64,000 bases of DNA from Chamaecrista fasciculata (lineage: Eukaryota > Streptophyta > Magnoliopsida > Fabales > Fabaceae), in contig QANZ01002469.1 of NCBI GenBank assembly GCA_003254925.1, positions 26,332-90,331 on the forward strand. The letters are read 5' to 3'. Of this stretch, positions 47,717-59,608 are shown one piece after another. Below the pieces are notes generated by a model that saw nothing but the letters and a program-made list of their open reading frames with translations, was not told where the DNA came from and did not search any database. The translations under genes were made by a program, and so were the position numbers. The number at the start of each line of letters is the position of its first letter. Position 1 is the first letter of the stretch.

Positions 47717-49926
47717 GCTGGCCTATCGGGTTGTGCAATGTGGTTTACAAAATTATTTCAAAGGTGCTGGTCAACCGTATGCAATGTTGAAGGAGTCTTT
47801 GATCTCTCTGTTTCAAAATGCCTTTATCAAAGGTAGACTCATATCTGACAATATTTTCATGGCCTTTGAACTCATGACGGTCATTCACAAAGCTAGAAAA
47901 GGCAAGATGTCCTGGGGGCACTTAAGGTTGATATGGCTAAAGCTTATGACAGGGTTGATTGGTCTTTCTGACATGCGGTGTTGGTTCGCATGGGTTTCCC
48001 TCAGAGGTTCGTGAATTGCATCATGAGTTGTGTCTCATCTGCTACTTTTAATCTCATCCTAAATGGTCATGTCTCCTCTGAGATTGTAGTTAGAAGGGGA
48101 ATTAGGTAAGATGATCCGCTCTCCCCCTACCTGTTCATCATTTGTATGAATGTGCTTTCTTGTTTGATTGCGGATGCTGAAAGAAGAGAGGATTGTCAAG
48201 ACATTAAGTTTGCAAGAAGAGGCCCGGCGATCTCTCATCTTTTGTACGCTGATGACTTGATTCTGTTCTTCAAGGAGGATAATGATTCACCCTATACCCT
48301 CAAAGGTATCCTTCATGACTTCTGTACCAGAGTGGGTTTGAATATTAATGTTATCCTCAGCCCCAACACTCCTAGGCTGAGGAAAACAGAGCTTATCAGT
48401 TTATTTGGGGTGGAGGCCACCAACAAGTTGGGTAAGTATTTGGGTGTTTTTGTGGATGACAAACATGACCTTAAACGTAATTTTGATGACCTGCTACACA
48501 AGATTGATAATCGTTTGGCTGGCTGGAAGAGCAATTTACTCTCTTAGGCGAGTAGGCTCATATTAATTAAATCGGTTATTCAGTCGGATCCCGTATACAA
48601 GCTGTCTTGTTTTAAGGCCCCGAGGAAAGTGACGAACGCCATTAACAGCACAATGACAAATTTCTTCTGGGGCTTCAATGGAGACAAGAACCGAATCCAT
48701 CTTCTTAGCCGGGATGTGATTTTCATAAAGAAGAACGATGGTGGGCTTGGTCTACGGGATGCTGGTATTGTGAACAAGGCGCTCCTCGCTAAACACACAT
48801 GGAGAATTTTGGATAATCCGCAGTCAATTGTTGCCCGATGGGTTCATAACAAGTACATTACTCCTTTCTCCGACTTTGACTTCAAGTCGTGCACCTTGGG
48901 CTCTATTGTTTGGAAAGGTATAAAGGATAATGCCGCCATCATCAAGGATCATCTCAAATGGAAGCTGGGCAAGGGTGATAGAGTTGATGTTAGAAGCAAA
49001 TTTTGGAGTGATGACATCTCTGGCACCCCCTCTGGTGTTCTCGTCAATGATTTGATCGATCATACCTCCTACTCTTGGGATGTCGATAAAATCACTCGAG
49101 TCTGCTCCGCGTCTGATGCCACTACCATTCTTAATATAGCTGATTCGATATGCCATATGCCTGACACTTGGGTTTGGACTCATGTTGCCACTGGGTCGTA
49201 CACCGTTGCAGCTGGTTTTGAGTTGCTTCGCCGGGTGGGCCATCCAGATAATGGTAATAATTCTTTTATCACCTTTTCGCGGAAGGACTTCTGGAAGTCT
49301 AAGGTCCTGCCGAGGATTCTTCTCAATGTCTGGAAGATTTATAACAATGCCATTTCGACTTTCGCCAACCTTAACAGGCATCATCTTCATTGTTATATTG
49401 TCTGCCCTTTCTGTGGTGACATGGATGACTCGATCTCGCATACGTTTTTAAGTTGTAGCTTTGCCAAAGCTGTCTGGTTCGGTCTACCATTCGTCGTTAG
49501 GAGCGAGGTTCATGGTGGGCACTTCCAAAGGTGGCTCCTTGGATGGATCCGGCGTTGGAGAAAAGACAGGGACAAGTTTGATATCTTGTGGGTTACCATT
49601 TTGGTTGGTCTTGATAGGATTTGGATGTGTAGGAATGATATTGTCTGGAAAAGTGCCAAAGTCCTCCCGTCGATGGTAATTAGGTCCATTTTATTTTCTG
49701 TTGAGTCTTATGTTACTGCTTATAGTCAAGTTCAAATTCCTCACTGTGGGTTGTCTTTTAGTAGTGCTTACTGCTTATGATTTTAATTCTCCTCATCTCA
49801 TCGCTTCTTCGAGTCATAATCCAAACAACCCATCATTGGTAGTCTGTCTGGGGATGTTAGTGATCATGATTCGTAGTCGCTTTCTTTGTACTCTGCTTCA
49901 TTGGTTTTTATATATCAAAAAAAAAA
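47717..49926 (+). mobile_element. 5'-truncated L1-type LINE
   Basis: Starts inside the reverse transcriptase (PIGLCNV stretch). It carries KAR.GKM, GHVSSEIVVRRGIR, the catalytic YADD box in HLLYADDLILFF near 48238-48267, the thumb region, then an open frame at 48629-49780 with the zf-RVT zinc-binding domain (CPFCGDMDDSISHTFLSC) and WMCRNDIVW. It ends in an A tail. It is flanked by a 21-bp direct repeat (AATTCATTAACTTTTTTCTT plus T at 47696-47716, and at 49927-49947 with one change), the hallmark of target-primed reverse transcription. A stop at 48107-48109 lies just before DDPLSP, another at 48545-48547, and frame changes at about 47750 and 47920 make it inactive. Confidence 0.93.
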
Positions 49927-50192
49927 AATTCATCAACTTTTTTCTTTATTTAAATTGGGTTAAGCCCTTTTCAAAAACAACAAAGTTGGGTTAAGCCTTT
50001 CAAAATGCACAATTGCATGTTTTAACGATTTGTTGAATTGATTGATGTATTCCTTTAACGATTTGTCTCTCTTTTGTGTAAATTTAGCCACATATGCAAG
50101 ATGGGATAATGGAGCTCAATAAATCATTCCATGGGAAATCCTAAAGCGTTTAGTGTGATGGCATGACGATTCACTTTTTTTTTTTTTATTAT

Positions 50193-50679
50193 GGCCAAAA
50201 CCTCAAATTGGTCCCTTATGTATGGGGTAGATTTCAATCTATTTTACATTTGTTTTATATTAATCATATATATTTCTATAATTTTTTGAATTGGTAGCAA
50301 ATTTACTTTCAATAAGCAATTTGACCTCATTTACTAACGATCTCAGCTAAGCAAAGAAAGAACTCAAGACTTAGCACAATATAATCTCAAACTTGTTGTA
50401 TTCAGACTTGAAACGAGAGAGAAATATAACTAACTTCGCTTGATTAACCGTGAAACGAGTTATTCATTTTTAGTACTCGATTTGACGTTGTTTGTTGACG
50501 ACTTAAATTAAAATACTCATCAAAAGAAACTTGTAACTCTAGATTCGTTACATTTAAGCTTGAAATGAAAGAGATATGACTACATTCAATATTTTTTGGA
50601 CCAATTTGAAAAATTATGGAAACATGTAAGATTAATCTGAAATAAATAAAAGATAAGGGACCAATTTGAGACTTTGGCC
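50193..50679. mobile_element. Foldback (Mutator-like) MITE, copy C
   Basis: A 487-bp element opening GGCCAAAACCTCAAATTGG and closing with the inverse (CCAATTTGAGACTTTGGCC). The flanks TTTTATTAT and TTTTCTTAG agree at 7 of 9 positions. The core shares AACGAG(A)GAGAAATAT and 'ATTTGACNTCNTTTGC' type words with copies A, B, D and E. Confidence 0.75.
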
Positions 50680-51137
50680 TTTTCTTAGATATCCGACAAA
50701 GAACTTTAGCATTGTGAACAACTCCTCCTCCTTGAGTGGGGAAGGAAAGGTGGTTCATTGATTCATTCACATAGGTACAAGCCATAACAGAGGATCTTGA
50801 ATGGTTCTTTAGAATACAATTGGGATTCTTATGGGATAACATAAACTTATTCAATGATCGTTTTCACTGCTTTGGAGATCTACAACTTTAATGGGATGTT
50901 AGTGAGCACTTGTAGAAATCACCACAAGAGAGGTTTCTGTAATACTCTTGTGATGATCAAGTTAATAGCACATACAGGAGAAAGGTGGAGAGTAATGAGA
51001 TTGGTAGAGTTAAATACCAAGAGATAGGGCAAAACAATTTGGTCATGATCCTATCTTATATTATTGTATTTCTATTTCATGTACTAACTAAGTTTATGAC
51101 CTCAAGGGATCTCAAAGAACTAGATGTCACTTGCCTC
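50680..51137. other. Intergenic stretch between two MITEs
   Basis: Less AT-rich than its surroundings but without a recognised coding frame or domain. Confidence 0.4.
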
Positions 51138-51662
51138 GGTCAGAATTTCAAATTGGTCCCAAATATATGTGATAGATTTCAAATTAGTCCTAAATATTTC
51201 ATTTATTTCAAATTTATCATACATATTTCCATAATTTCACAAATCAGCCTCCAAAATATTGAACATGATCATATCTTTCTCATTTCAAACTTGTATGCTA
51301 CAAATACATCTAGAGATTGCTTTTAACAAGTACCTTTCTTTTTCTATTCAGTTGGAACTGTCAACAAACGAAGTTAAATTAAATCCCAAAAGTGAACCAC
51401 TCATTTCACCATCAAACAAGTAAAATTGGTTATATCTCTTGTTTCACGTTTGAATGCGACGAGTTCAAAACTATGTATTAATTCTTGAAGAATTCTTTCG
51501 CAGTTGAGACCATTAGCAAATGAAGTCAAATCGTATCTCAAAAGTAGGTTTGGGCCCAATTTGATAAATTATAGAAACATGTAAAACTAATTTGAAATAA
51601 ATGAAATATTTAGGAACAATGTGAAATCTACCTTATGTATTTAGGACCAATATGAGGTTGCC
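51138..51662. mobile_element. Foldback (Mutator-like) MITE, copy D
   Basis: About 525 bp. The left part GGTCAGAATTTCAAATTGGTCC and the right part (reversed: GGCAACCTCATATTGGTCC) pair less well at the tip but well further in. It shares the core GAATGCGACGAGTTCAAAAC and ATTAGCAAATGAAGTCAAAT with the other copies. No clear target duplication. Confidence 0.65.
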
Positions 51663-52004
51663 TATGTAAACATGCCTCCGAAGATGAGGAAACCAATGCA
51701 AACAAAAACAAACTGCCCTGAGCCAAAGTTCAATTTATTCAGTAAAGGGTTAAAATCTAATCTCATATATGCATTAAATGTAGTGTAGAAGAAAAAAATA
51801 CAATAGAAATGAGGAACCTGTAAAACATATATTACACAAGGAAGCCCATCCTTTATGCAATGGAAACCCTTTACATTTAGAAACCTCACGATTCATAAGC
51901 TCCGAGACTTTAAAATGAGATCAGCAACACTACCTTTTGGCAAAATTATTGGGACGACGAAAGCATTAATGCAGTTAGCAATCACCGAGTGCTTTGGCAG
52001 AAGC
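51663..52004 (-). other. 3' UTR side of the YTH gene
   Basis: Directly downstream of the YTH stop codon on the minus strand. No other gene was recognised. The poly(A) site was not identified. Confidence 0.4.
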
Positions 52005-55000
52005 TTAACTTGCCGGAAAAGAGGCAGTTGCAGAAATACTGTCTTCTGGTTCAACCACGGTACCGATGGATCCCTCAGATACTGCATTAGCTCTACCAAC
52101 ATCAGATACTGCATTAGCTCTACCAACATCATTGCTACCGTCATCTAAGCGGACAACTTGAGCGAAGCTCTTTGGCAACTGCTTGATAAAATCACCATTG
52201 AAGTTAGACGAAGTTCGGTGCTCACTTTCTCCGACTACTCCTACAGCCATCAAGGTGTTCTGCTGCCTGGCCTTCCGTTCTTGCAAAGCCTTCTGCCTAT
52301 CTTCATAGAAGTCAAAATCATCTAGGATTGACATATCAGTTTCATAGCTTTTAAAAATGGCCAACATTTCAACTCCTTGTTGCAATTTCACCTGGGATGT
52401 TTAAAATTCAGGGCGGGGACAAAGTCAACAGCCGTACGGGAAAAATCTTGTCAATGAAAGCAATAATGTATTTTTAAACAGAAAACAATCAAATTGAAGT
52501 TTGGAATCCATCGGAAAGATCATGCAAGAAGAAGGGCATACTTGAGAAACTAAATTGGCAGAAACTCATACTATGCATAACAAATAATATCAGACATTAC
52601 AACTTCTCCTTTCCCAAGTAGGCAGTATTGGCTTTCTAAAACTGTGAAAACTGAAAAGAGCAAAAGCATCATTTGTAAACTCAAATAACAAAAGATGCTC
52701 AGATTCCTACCTCTTGAGTATCTCGACTGTTGGTCACAGGCTTGTTATCATTATTTTCAATTACAATATGACGAAATTGACTGTTGGGGACATCTTTGAT
52801 TATGTGCCACTTCACGGGAAACTGTCCACTCCACTTATCTTGCTGCCAGTAATCCAAACTCTTTTCAAAATCAACAGGTCCGACCATTTCAGCGACTCCA
52901 CAAAACTGAGCACTAGCATTTACCTGGATGTAATTGTAACATATATAATTTTGAAGGCAATCATTTGAGAAAACACGAAAAAGGAAAGCTAAAAAATAAT
53001 TGAAATACGCTAGAAATTAGCATTAGTACTTACACCTACTATCATCAAATAAAACTAGTATTCCTGCAGTAAACTTCAATATAACCATAATTCAAACACC
53101 TTATGACAAGCTTAATCTTCATTATACCTGCAGAACGTTGGCTAAGAAAAAAAAAACACATCTACAACTATAACAAGAAATTATTGAGGAAATTTTGTGT
53201 TAAGTGGTAGTATCTCATACAGGCCGTTAATATGCATACACAAGTATACATTTGTTGTTTCCCTCGCCTATCCGTGTAACGGTCTAAGCGAAGACTAATC
53301 CCATTCGGGCTACAGAGATGAAACGGTCGTGCCCTCCCAACAATGTCGACTCTAGGGATCGAACCTGGGTCCTCTCACCTAGGGTGTAGCTCGCCAACCA
53401 CTACACCAAACACTTGTTGGTTACACAAGTATACATTTAAGTCTTAGAAAGCAAGACATTAGAAGAGGCGTTCAACAATGAGGAACTCTGCCATAAACTT
53501 TCATTATAACTTCTATATATGCAAATACCTTTAAATGGGTAACTTCTTCTAAGTCGTTGTGTTCTTAAATTCTTCTATCATTCCAATTACTTCATCAGGA
53601 ATCGACTCTTAATTTAAATTAAATATACAAAGACAGTAAAAGCACGCACACCATAAAGCCACACCTATGACTGAGGCATGTGGACATAATTGAGCATTTG
53701 ACAGAAGACAATTGAACCACAACGAAAAGTCATATGTTAATTGTAAGCTACCAAGTGACAGTTTTAAAATCAGAGATTGCAGTGAGCCGAAAGAATATGA
53801 TTTTGCTTGAAATAGGTGCTCCCACATCTGGTGGAACAAATTCAAATAAAATACTTTCACCAAATGAATCAGAACCTAAATATTTTCAAACCAATATTTA
53901 TTACTCAGTTACGGTATGCTCATGCTCATAGGATAAAGAAATCAGATGATTACCGAAAAGAAAAGAAATACAGGGCAGGAACCTTGCTTCTCCTTTGCTT
54001 GTCGATATGCAGCATCTAACTTTCTGTTTCCATTTGGTGTGCTTGCCCAGACACTATATTTGATACTCTTGTGAACATTATCCTCACTATACGATTTAAT
54101 GACAAAAAACTTGGCATCCTGGTAATCTGTAACAAAATCTGGCCGGTTGAATGATTCATTGTGAATCTTGGCAGATGTACTGATCTTACTATTATTGATA
54201 GCATTATTTTCTGCTGACATTTGACTCTTCGGCTTTGAGGCTCTAGGCCCTCGGTTCTGCTCATTAAAAATATCAGGACTACCATTACTATTACGAAGAG
54301 GAGCAGTTCCCCTGTTGCGCCATCTGCAATTTTCAAGGGAAAGCCAGCTCCTATCATTTTCACCAAGACTGGAAATAGCAGCTCCTCCAAAGTTAAATCC
54401 CCGGTTGGTCAGGTACCCTCTTTCGTTGGAGTTTGAACCAGACCCAAACCCATACAATAGTTGTTGTTGATGAGAAGTCTGCATGTAACGGAATATCCGC
54501 ATTATATTTCAAAGCATAACTTAATATTATTCTCCAACACGTTCTACCAACAAAAATTCTTGCAATGGAAGTAATAGTAATGCATGGATTGTAAACAATA
54601 TTTCCTCACATAAAACAAGAAATACTCATTTCTTTATGCAGAGCCTATGCATTTCCATGCTTCACGGCCAAAGGGCTTTAGCAAGAGATTTTCATTAAAA
54701 AAATGGTTGTCCTTCACAGTAAATAGGGGTTTTAGAATGAAACCGTCCCTGACAATATAGATACAAGCATTACAACTCAAAAGGGTTTGACAAGTAAAAA
54801 TATATTCTGATTTTGAAGAATGACAGTGTCAAATTATTATGGCACCTCGAGAAGACATCATAAACTGCAAATGACTTCCCATATGTTAATCTCAAAACAT
54901 AATTAGCATTGACCTATTTTTCAAGATTGTACACAAGTCAAAGAACAAACCATTCCAACACCCTGCCCAAATGACCCAAGTGAGCCAACTGGCTGTGGTG

Positions 55001-58000
55001 ATACTGCTGGAGATAGAGGCATCATAGGTCCCAGTCTCTCTGAGGATTTTGACGAATCTGACCAGATTCCGCTTGATCTTGCTCCATCAAATCCTTGTTG
55101 GCCATCATGATAGGCAAAGGAACTAGATCCTCCAGGAAAACTACCTCTACTAAAAGATCCTATTGAATGATTACCAGGTCTTGGTCCAAAAAGCATGCTA
55201 TCACCTTGTTGGTCAACACTTACCAAGTTTGTGAGGTCTGGCTGTGAAACAGGAGCTGGTGAGGTAAGATATGGCACACTAGGAGGAAGTAGTTGATGGT
55301 AATAAGGTGGCCCAGTGTACGAAAACTGCTGGGGGGAGTATAACTGTGCATCTCCGCCTACAGAAGGTAAAGGTGGTGTAACAGGGGAATATGGTCCATA
55401 GGGCATTTGTGGGTTGAAGCCATATCCAGAATGGAAAAGAAGAGATGGACTATCGTTGTAGACACCCTATTATGAAAGTAAAAAAAATTACATAACGTTA
55501 AGCTTTACATGTAGAAATTATGTAGATATTAATAAGAAAGAGGGGCCAAATTCTCACAGGAGATCCAATTTCCAAACCCTCAGAGTTGATATATGGGGGA
55601 TATTCATCCCATTCACCATTGGCATTGTTGAAACCTGGGGTTACACTCACATCATAAACCAGATTAAAACTGCTCCAAACAATCCCATTAAACAAAACAC
55701 GAGGAAGAGAAATTAACAGAGTAGAATAGCAAATGACCACAGAGATTATGACTGTCAAAACTCACTTTAACAGTTCCTCATTGATTTTGCATGTTACTGA
55801 TATCTTAGAAGTTAGAACTAACTGGAAGGGTGTTCAGAAACATGTAAGTATGTAACTCAATAGTGTGCATTTAAAAAAAATAAAGCTTCTCCATTTACTG
55901 CTAAGAGATTTCCTACAAAACTCCACACACTTGCACAAATTCAAATTAACTATCGAAAGTTTCAGTAAGTTCAAACCTAATTGTTTATGCAATCAGTAAT
56001 GTATAAGATATGTTAAATACAACTAAACGCCCTATATGCTGATCAGAAGTTTAATATAATGTAACTGCATCTGAACCTATGACTAAATTAAAATACTAAC
56101 AATGCCCTTTACAGCTTATAATATTATAGAGATTAAAAATTTATAACTTACATATATAATAATATGTCAATGTTTGTGATTTGAATTTTTTCCTTATCTA
56201 AAAGTGCAAAGCATAAAAGTTAGAAAGCCTTCATTGAAGCCTCCCTGATATTTGCATTAATGATTACTACAATAGCCTTTATTATTAATTCGTGATCTAG
56301 TGGTACTTAATTAATAATTACATATTCACCAGATATATATAGATGCACTTGAATGCTCAGACACTTATATACATATGTATATACATACATAAGCATGACT
56401 GAATATCATCTGCTTTCTAAATAATGTAGGATGAGAATTTTTTCAAAGAGCCAACTAGGTTTGTGGAAATAAAGATTAACCTTGATATTGGACAGAAAAA
56501 TAAAAATTAACCTTGGTAGTAGAAGGCTTGGGCTTGGGCTTGGGCTTGGGCCTGGGGAGCATAGACAGTAGGGGAGAAAAGAGGGCGATCTCCACTTGAA
56601 CCAAAAGATACTGATTCATTCACAGCAACCCTTGACTGGCCTATAGTTGCCCTATCTTGAGAATTAGAAGATACAGGCCTCCCAGACATAGATGAATGAA
56701 GCTGGAAAAAGAGTAGAAAATACAAAAAGGTTAATTTTAAGAAATTTAGTGGCATCCACCAAACAAAGAATAAAAAAAAAATAAAGAAGAAGAAGAAGAA
56801 AGAACAAAACAATTATGGATTTGAAAATTAGCCATTACCTGATCCTTCATGTTATCTGGTTCAGCTGGTAGCTCTTCTGCATCCATGAGAAATATTTTAA
56901 GTAAGTAACACCATATAGTCTTTGAAATGGAGGAAGTACTGAGTACACGTAATTGACCAACCAAAGCTAAATTTTGAGAAAAAGACTCGAAGCTACAATC
57001 AAGTGCAGAGAAGTCAAACGTGCAATCCTATCCAGAAATGATATGTAAAGAACATGAATATACTCTCAAGTAGATTGAAGGAATATGAATATTGACTTAT
57101 GGAATTGCTCAAAAAGACAGAACATATTGAAAGGAAGTATGCTGGGTCTCACAAGAATTTTACAATGTCATGAATAATCCTTCCTTTCTAACTCTCCCCT
57201 ACAGTGGGCAATATAGGGCAAAGCCATCAAATTGGAAGATATGAAGCCAGGAAGCACGCGTATGTGATAATGTTTAAAAAAGGAGGACTAGAACATAGTT
57301 AATAAAGGAAATGCTTGACTGAGAATATTTGTTCTGATCTGATTCTAACAAGAATTCTTCCTTCCACCCCCTATAAACTGATTCAAAGCTTAATTACCAC
57401 AGAGAAACTATCAAGATAAAGAGATAGATATAAGGAGAAAAAATCAACTTGGAAATGGAGGATAATAGATTAAAAAGGGCGGCCCAGTGCACGAGGCTCC
57501 CACTCTGGGGAGGGTCAAGTCCACTAGGATAATAGATTAGAACAGAAAAAATCCTGTTAGGGATTGCTTATTAATGAGTAGATTAGATTTATCTCCCAGA
57601 AGATTTCAAGTCTTGCATGAACAGCTCCTCTTGCAAACCCCCTCTGTTAACAAAATTGTTAACGCAGTTAATACCCTCTCAATATTAGATGAATCAGTTT
57701 GTATGGAAACTTAAAGTAAGAGAGGATTTTATAATACTTCTTAAACTAGGTGGGGGCAGGTCTTGGAAAAGCCATAGGAGAAGTCGAGAATGTAATTTAC
57801 TCTCTCTCTCATTCTGTATATATATATATTTCTGTTTTGATACATGAGATTGAACTGGATGCTGAGCCTTAAGCAAACACACTATACGAGGTTCATGATT
57901 TACATATATAATAGGGAAGACTACTATATCAACATTTTTCCCCATTGTGATACCACTCAAGGACTCCACAGTCAGTAAGCCAAATAAGTTTTAAGAATTT

Positions 58001-58612
58001 GATCCCCATGGAACAAAGAAGTACACTATTACAGTATCAAACTATCAATAAATAAATCAAAATAGCAACAAAATTGACACCAAAAAATTCAAATTATCTT
58101 TACCATGACACAGCATGGTTAACGTAATTTCCTCTGATCATAATGATCTATTTAAGGAATTCCAACCGAAAGAAGAAATTAGGTTATCTGCCACAGCGTC
58201 ACGGTGTTGGGAATCATTTAAATCACCAGATAACACCCAGGTCCCAAACCTAGAATCGAAAAACTATGGACATCATACAACAAGGTAATTCAAACGCAAT
58301 TTAAGCGTTAGGACTACAGAGCAATTTAGACAAAGCTCCAACTCGGGCAGCATATTGGCTTGAAAGCAGGATCTCGTAAGATTCTTTCCCTCGGAGTCCA
58401 AGAATCAGCAAGAAATCATGAATAACAGAAGGTTTATTCAGTTCTTCAACGATTAAAGCTTTTCTAATGAGGAGAATTCATTCAGCTCAAATTCAAAATT
58501 GAACAATCAAACGCATAAGAAATTGATTGGATCATTAAAAAAAAAACCCTAGACAGACGAGTTACGTACCGTTGGTACGATCCGCCGGTACCGGTGGTTG
58601 GGTTGCCGCCAT
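52005..58612 (-). CDS. ECT: ECT-type YTH-domain m6A reader
   Basis: Binds N6-methyladenosine in mRNA in the cytoplasm. Minus-strand exons: 58570-58612, 56839-56876, 56512-56701, 55558-55634, 54951-55466, 53954-54478, 52711-52923, 52005-52391. All junctions are GT-AG, phases agree, 1989 nt, 662 residues, typical of plant ECTs. Residues 1-27 are [14 protein letters not shown] then [10 protein letters not shown] long Tyr/Pro/Gly/Ser-rich, probably disordered region follows, with [14 protein letters not shown] and MPYGPYSP. The YTH domain spans about 410-545, from [20 protein letters not shown] to MLAIFKSYE. The aromatic cage is complete: W432, W489, W494, with the 57- and 5-residue spacing of the family. 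The N-terminal style suggests the ECT6/7/8 rather than ECT2/3/4 group (inference). An exon-8 tandem repeat lies near the C terminus. SINE pieces sit in introns 1 and 6. It looks intact. Confidence 0.96.
52077..52130 (-). repeat. Exact 27-bp tandem duplication in the last YTH exon
   Basis: Two identical 27-bp units (52077-52103, 52104-52130) encode two nine-residue copies (DVGRANAVS) downstream of the YTH domain. Frame is kept. Identity of the two units suggests a recent event. Confidence 0.95.
53254..53421 (-). mobile_element. tRNA-derived SINE, family 1, copy 2, in a YTH gene intron
   Basis: Same family as 1266-1445 (shared CTATCCGTGTAACG and GTCGACTCTAGGGATCGAAC on the plus strand). B box on the minus strand: AGGTTCGATCC. 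It is flanked by an exact 17-bp direct repeat TACACAAGTATACATTT at 53237-53253 and 53422-53438. It is in the sense direction of the host gene, in the intron between exons 53954-54478 and 52711-52923, about 330 bp from the nearer exon. Confidence 0.95.
57473..57525 (-). mobile_element. 53-bp tail of an Au-like SINE in YTH gene intron 1
   Basis: The insert contains AAAAGGGCGGCCCAGTGCAC and CTCTGGGGAGGG, recalling the 3' end of the plant Au SINE, which ends in a short T run (here TTTT on the minus strand). It is flanked by an exact 14-bp direct repeat AGGATAATAGATTA at 57459-57472 and 57526-57539. So this is a complete insertion of a severely 5'-truncated SINE. The family name comes from memory of the consensus. 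Confidence 0.75.
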
Positions 58613-58989
58613 TATTGTGAAGAAGAAGAAGAAGAAGAAGGATCTTCAGTGTTGAGAGTTCAGACTCTGCACACGAATGAATCTAAACTGAAGGGCTAGA
58701 TGCAAATCATACAAATAGCACCTTTTTGGCTTTTTCCATGGATAATCTGTTGACTATCCTGTAAAGACACGTATTCAATAATGTAATTGTAAGGCTTAAT
58801 TATAAGTATTGCTATTGCTAATGCATTAATTTGTTTAATCAATTTTCTTTTTTTGGTTTTCTCACTATATATTAATATTGTGAATGAATGATATATTTTA
58901 AAATGAGAGAAAATTAAGAATTTTAAAAATAGGAATTGACAAAGTATTTTCTTTTTTTTTTTTTAAGATGACTGATTGGAAAGCTTTTT
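58613..58989 (-). promoter_or_regulatory. 5' UTR and promoter side of the YTH gene
   Basis: Next to the start codon, a GAA/TTC microsatellite (58620-58641) lies in the probable 5' UTR. Further out the DNA is AT-rich and no TATA box was fixed. The foldback MITE at 58990 limits the upstream region to under 400 bp. Confidence 0.5.
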
Positions 58990-59516
58990 GGTCAAAATCT
59001 CAAATCGGTCCCAAATATATGGGGTGAATTTCAAATGGGTCTTAAATGTTTCATTTGCTTCAGATTGCTCTTGTATGTTTTTATAATTTTTCAATTTGAT
59101 ATAAAAAATACGGAATGTAATCATATCTCTTTTGTTTCAAATTCGAATGCGATAAATATAGAGTTACGAGTTGTTTTTTACAAGTATTTTCTCTATCCAA
59201 TTGGGACCGTCAATAAACCAGGTCAAGTCGAGTCTCAAAATTTGGTTATTCATTTCACGATCAAAATTTGGTTCGTCATATCTTTCGTTTCAAATCTGAA
59301 TGCAACGAGTTCGAAATTATGAGTTAATTCTTGAAGAGATCTTTCTCTATCCAGTTAAGACTATTAGCAAATGAGGTCAAATCACATCCCGAAAACAAGT
59401 TCGGGACCAATTTGAGAAATTATATAAACACGTAGGACTAATATGAAATAAATAAAATATTTAGGACCTATTTTAAATCTATCCTATATATATAAGACCA
59501 ATTTGATGTTTTAACC
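58990..59516. mobile_element. Foldback (Mutator-like) MITE, copy E
   Basis: A 527-bp element opening GGTCAAAATCTCAAATCGG and closing with its inverse (reversed GGTTAAAACATCAAATTGG). The core has TTCGAATGCGATAAATATAG, TCTATCCAATTGGGACCGTC and ATTAGCAAATGAGGTCAAAT. The flanks are T-rich and only loosely alike. It sits in the upstream region of the YTH gene. Confidence 0.8.
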
Positions 59517-59608
59517 ATTTTTTTTTTTTGTTACAAAATGACTCTTTGAATTTAATATTTAAACGTTGAATTTTTATTTATTAGTTAAAATAAATGTCTT
59601 TTTTTTGG

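Noticed and set aside
48629-49780. A 383-codon open frame as a host gene
   Set aside because: It is the thumb and zinc-binding end of a LINE reverse transcriptase, flanked by a target duplication and A tail.
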